NCBI GenBank assembly: GCA_919901335.1
Contig: CAKKOZ010000014.1
Span: 5,647-19,318, forward strand
Source of the DNA: Nitrospiria bacterium
GTDB taxonomy: Bacteria; Nitrospirota; Nitrospiria; JACQBZ01
Length of the DNA: 13,672 nucleotides
Reading direction: 5' to 3'
The stretch's first letter is position 1; each line of letters starts with the position of its first letter. Of the stretch, positions 12,498 through 13,672 are shown piece by piece. The translations under genes and the position numbers were made by a program. The notes below the pieces were generated by a model. The model saw nothing but the letters and a program-made list of their open reading frames with translations, made no database searches and had not been told where the DNA came from.

Positions 12498-13502
12498 ATG
12501 CTTCAATCAACAAAAACCTCGTCTTTTCCAACGATTCAAGAGATATGGGAACAATACCGTCCGGACCTTCTGAAGGTCGAAGCGCAGATTCAAAAGAACC
12601 TGGCCTCGGAAGTGCCGTTGATCAATCAGGCGGCCCAATATATCCTCAACAGCGGCGGCAAGCGTATCCGCCCGCTCTTGATGATCCTGTCCTCAAAACT
12701 CTGTCCCGCCCCGGGCGAAGATCACATTCTTTTGGCCGCCGTCATCGAGTTTGTTCACACCGCCACGCTGTTGCACGATGATGTGATTGATGAAGGCAAC
12801 CTGCGTCGAGGAAAGAAAACAGTACGGATATTGTGGGGCGACCATGCCAGCATCCTGGTCGGCGACTACCTCTATGCCACGGCCGGCGATCTCGGCCTGA
12901 GTCTCAACAGCCAGGAGGTTAATCTTGTTTTGCAGAAGGCGTGTTGTCAAATGATCGAGGGAGAAATGGTCCAGCATGCCCACAACAGCGACCTTGGGAT
13001 ACAGGAATCGGACTATCTGCGAATCATTCAGCAGAAAACAGCCAGCCTGATTGCGGTGTCCTGTCAGTTGGGAGGGATTGTGAGCGGCGGATCGCCCGAG
13101 CAGAAGGAATCCCTCTTTCAATTCGGAAGGAACCTTGGAATTGCCTTTCAGGTGGCCGATGACACGTTGGATTATATCGCCCAGAAACAACGGTTGGGCA
13201 AAACACTCGGGGCGGATCTGAGAGAGGGCAAAGTGACGCTTCCCTTGATTCATTTATTGCAAAACTGTTCTCAAGAAGAGAAGAAAGGGGTCGCCCGCAC
13301 CTTCGGGTTGAACGACCCCTCGGAGAAAGAGTTTGGTCAGGTTCTGGATTTGATGCACCGGCATGGTTCCATCGAGTATGCCTTCTCCGTGGCCCGATCG
13401 TACATTGAGAAGGCCATGGGTTTCCTTGCCCCGTTCGAACCTTCTGTCCACAAAACGGCGCTTCAGATCGTTGCCGATTATGTGGTTTCACGCGATCACT
13501 GA
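12498..13502 (+). CDS. ispB: Long-chain polyprenyl diphosphate synthase (IspB-like)
   Basis: A 334-residue trans-prenyltransferase that adds isopentenyl diphosphate units to an allylic primer, making the side chain of respiratory quinones. GGKRIRP (53-59) binds IPP. The first aspartate-rich motif is DDVID (94-98) inside FVHTATLLHDDVIDEGNLRRGK, almost the same as in octaprenyl diphosphate synthase. The second is DDTLD (221-225), followed by KTLGADLREGKVTLPL. Length is normal. The chain length of the product cannot be read with certainty, so the symbol is by similarity. The ATG at 12498 has no Shine-Dalgarno sequence but sits 6 nt behind a strong -10, which fits a leaderless mRNA; no other in-frame start would keep the conserved N-terminus. 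Its composition returns to that of the left part of the window, so the gene is native. Confidence 0.93.
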   Translation: MLQSTKTSSFPTIQEIWEQYRPDLLKVEAQIQKNLASEVPLINQAAQYILNSGGKRIRPLLMILSSKLCPAPGEDHILLAAVIEFVHTATLLHDDVIDEGNLRRGKKTVRILWGDHASILVGDYLYATAGDLGLSLNSQEVNLVLQKACCQMIEGEMVQHAHNSDLGIQESDYLRIIQQKTASLIAVSCQLGGIVSGGSPEQKESLFQFGRNLGIAFQVADDTLDYIAQKQRLGKTLGADLREGKVTLPLIHLLQNCSQEEKKGVARTFGLNDPSEKEFGQVLDLMHRHGSIEYAFSVARSYIEKAMGFLAPFEPSVHKTALQIVADYVVSRDH

Positions 13503-13611
13503 TCCTTCGAACTGTTTCCATGGTTTCGCCTAAATCCCACCCGCCGGTAGAACTGGCTAGGCCAACCGTTCGTGAGTATCTGGATACCCGTACCGTAGCA
13601 TAAGGAGTTCT

Positions 13612-13672
13612 ATGGCTATTCTGCATCCGTTCCAGGGCATGCGTTACAACCCCAACAAGATTAAGGATCTGC
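13612..13672 (+). CDS. DUF1015 family protein, N-terminus only
   Basis: The first 20 codons of a gene cut by the window end. The residues MAILHPFQGMRYNPNKIKDL match the characteristic N-terminus of DUF1015 proteins (typically IxPFxGxRYNPxKxxDL). A good ribosome site, AAGGAG (13602-13607), stands 4 nt before the ATG. The gene is 109 bp downstream of the polyprenyl synthase gene on the same strand. The function of bacterial DUF1015 proteins is unsettled; some relatives are discussed as serine kinase-like. Confidence 0.85.
   Translation, partial: MAILHPFQGMRYNPNKIKDL

Noticed and set aside
12130..12531. 133-codon frame on the - strand
   Set aside because: It is antisense to the endonuclease gene and crosses the polyprenyl synthase promoter; no motifs.
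12693..13253. 186-codon frame on the - strand
   Set aside because: It is antisense to the conserved core of the polyprenyl synthase gene.
13520..13600. Promoter before the DUF1015 gene
   Set aside because: A small hairpin (GTATC-TG-GATAC) and a TAGCAT hexamer are present, but no matching -35 at the right distance; read-through from the polyprenyl synthase gene is as likely.
1..13672. CRISPR arrays, tRNA genes, insertion sequences, phage integrases
   Set aside because: No regularly spaced repeats, no cloverleaf with GTTCRANNC arm, and no transposase or integrase reading frame was seen.

Overview
The window comes from a Gram-negative bacterium with a moderately GC-rich chromosome. Two outer-membrane beta-barrel proteins, periplasmic cupredoxins and a class A RNase P RNA support this. 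The gene mix (DUF4202, DUF1015, FTR1, cupredoxins) would suit a Nitrospirota-like or similar metal-rich lineage, but that placement is a guess.

Left part (1-1985, + strand): a small membrane protein that may continue upstream of the window; rnpB with a near-ideal sigma70 promoter; a DUF4202 protein; and a small cysteine-pair protein.

Middle (2032-8144, - strand, read right to left): a tightly packed and probably co-transcribed set. The order is an outer-membrane porin, a fused ApbE flavin transferase/FMN-binding protein with a twin-arginine segment between the two domains, a four-helix membrane protein, two periplasmic cupredoxins, a small beta-barrel protein, and the rRNA methyltransferase rlmI. 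Adjacent genes are joined by a 26-bp overlap, two ATGA overlaps and short gaps, with one 133-bp gap between the cupredoxins. Upstream of it, ending at a clear hairpin-plus-T terminator, lies a second - strand operon (8338-10191): fur, a Cys-less EfeO-type cupredoxin, an FTR1 iron permease and a Com-like zinc ribbon. A good Fur box sits at the fur promoter. Together the two operons look like an iron (or other metal) handling module that combines flavin and copper electron carriers outside the cytoplasm with FTR1 uptake. The flavin/copper half does not match a system I can name.

Right part (10422-13672, + strand): a visibly AT-richer cassette carries a type II restriction-modification system. 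The endonuclease is of the MjaI family (CTAG specificity expected), and the beta-class methyltransferase carries a C-terminal staphylococcal-nuclease-like domain whose active site looks degenerate. A 10-bp direct repeat that includes the -35 hexamer of each promoter flanks the cassette. It is followed by a polyprenyl diphosphate synthase gene, whose promoter predicts a leaderless mRNA, and by the start of a DUF1015 gene cut by the window end.
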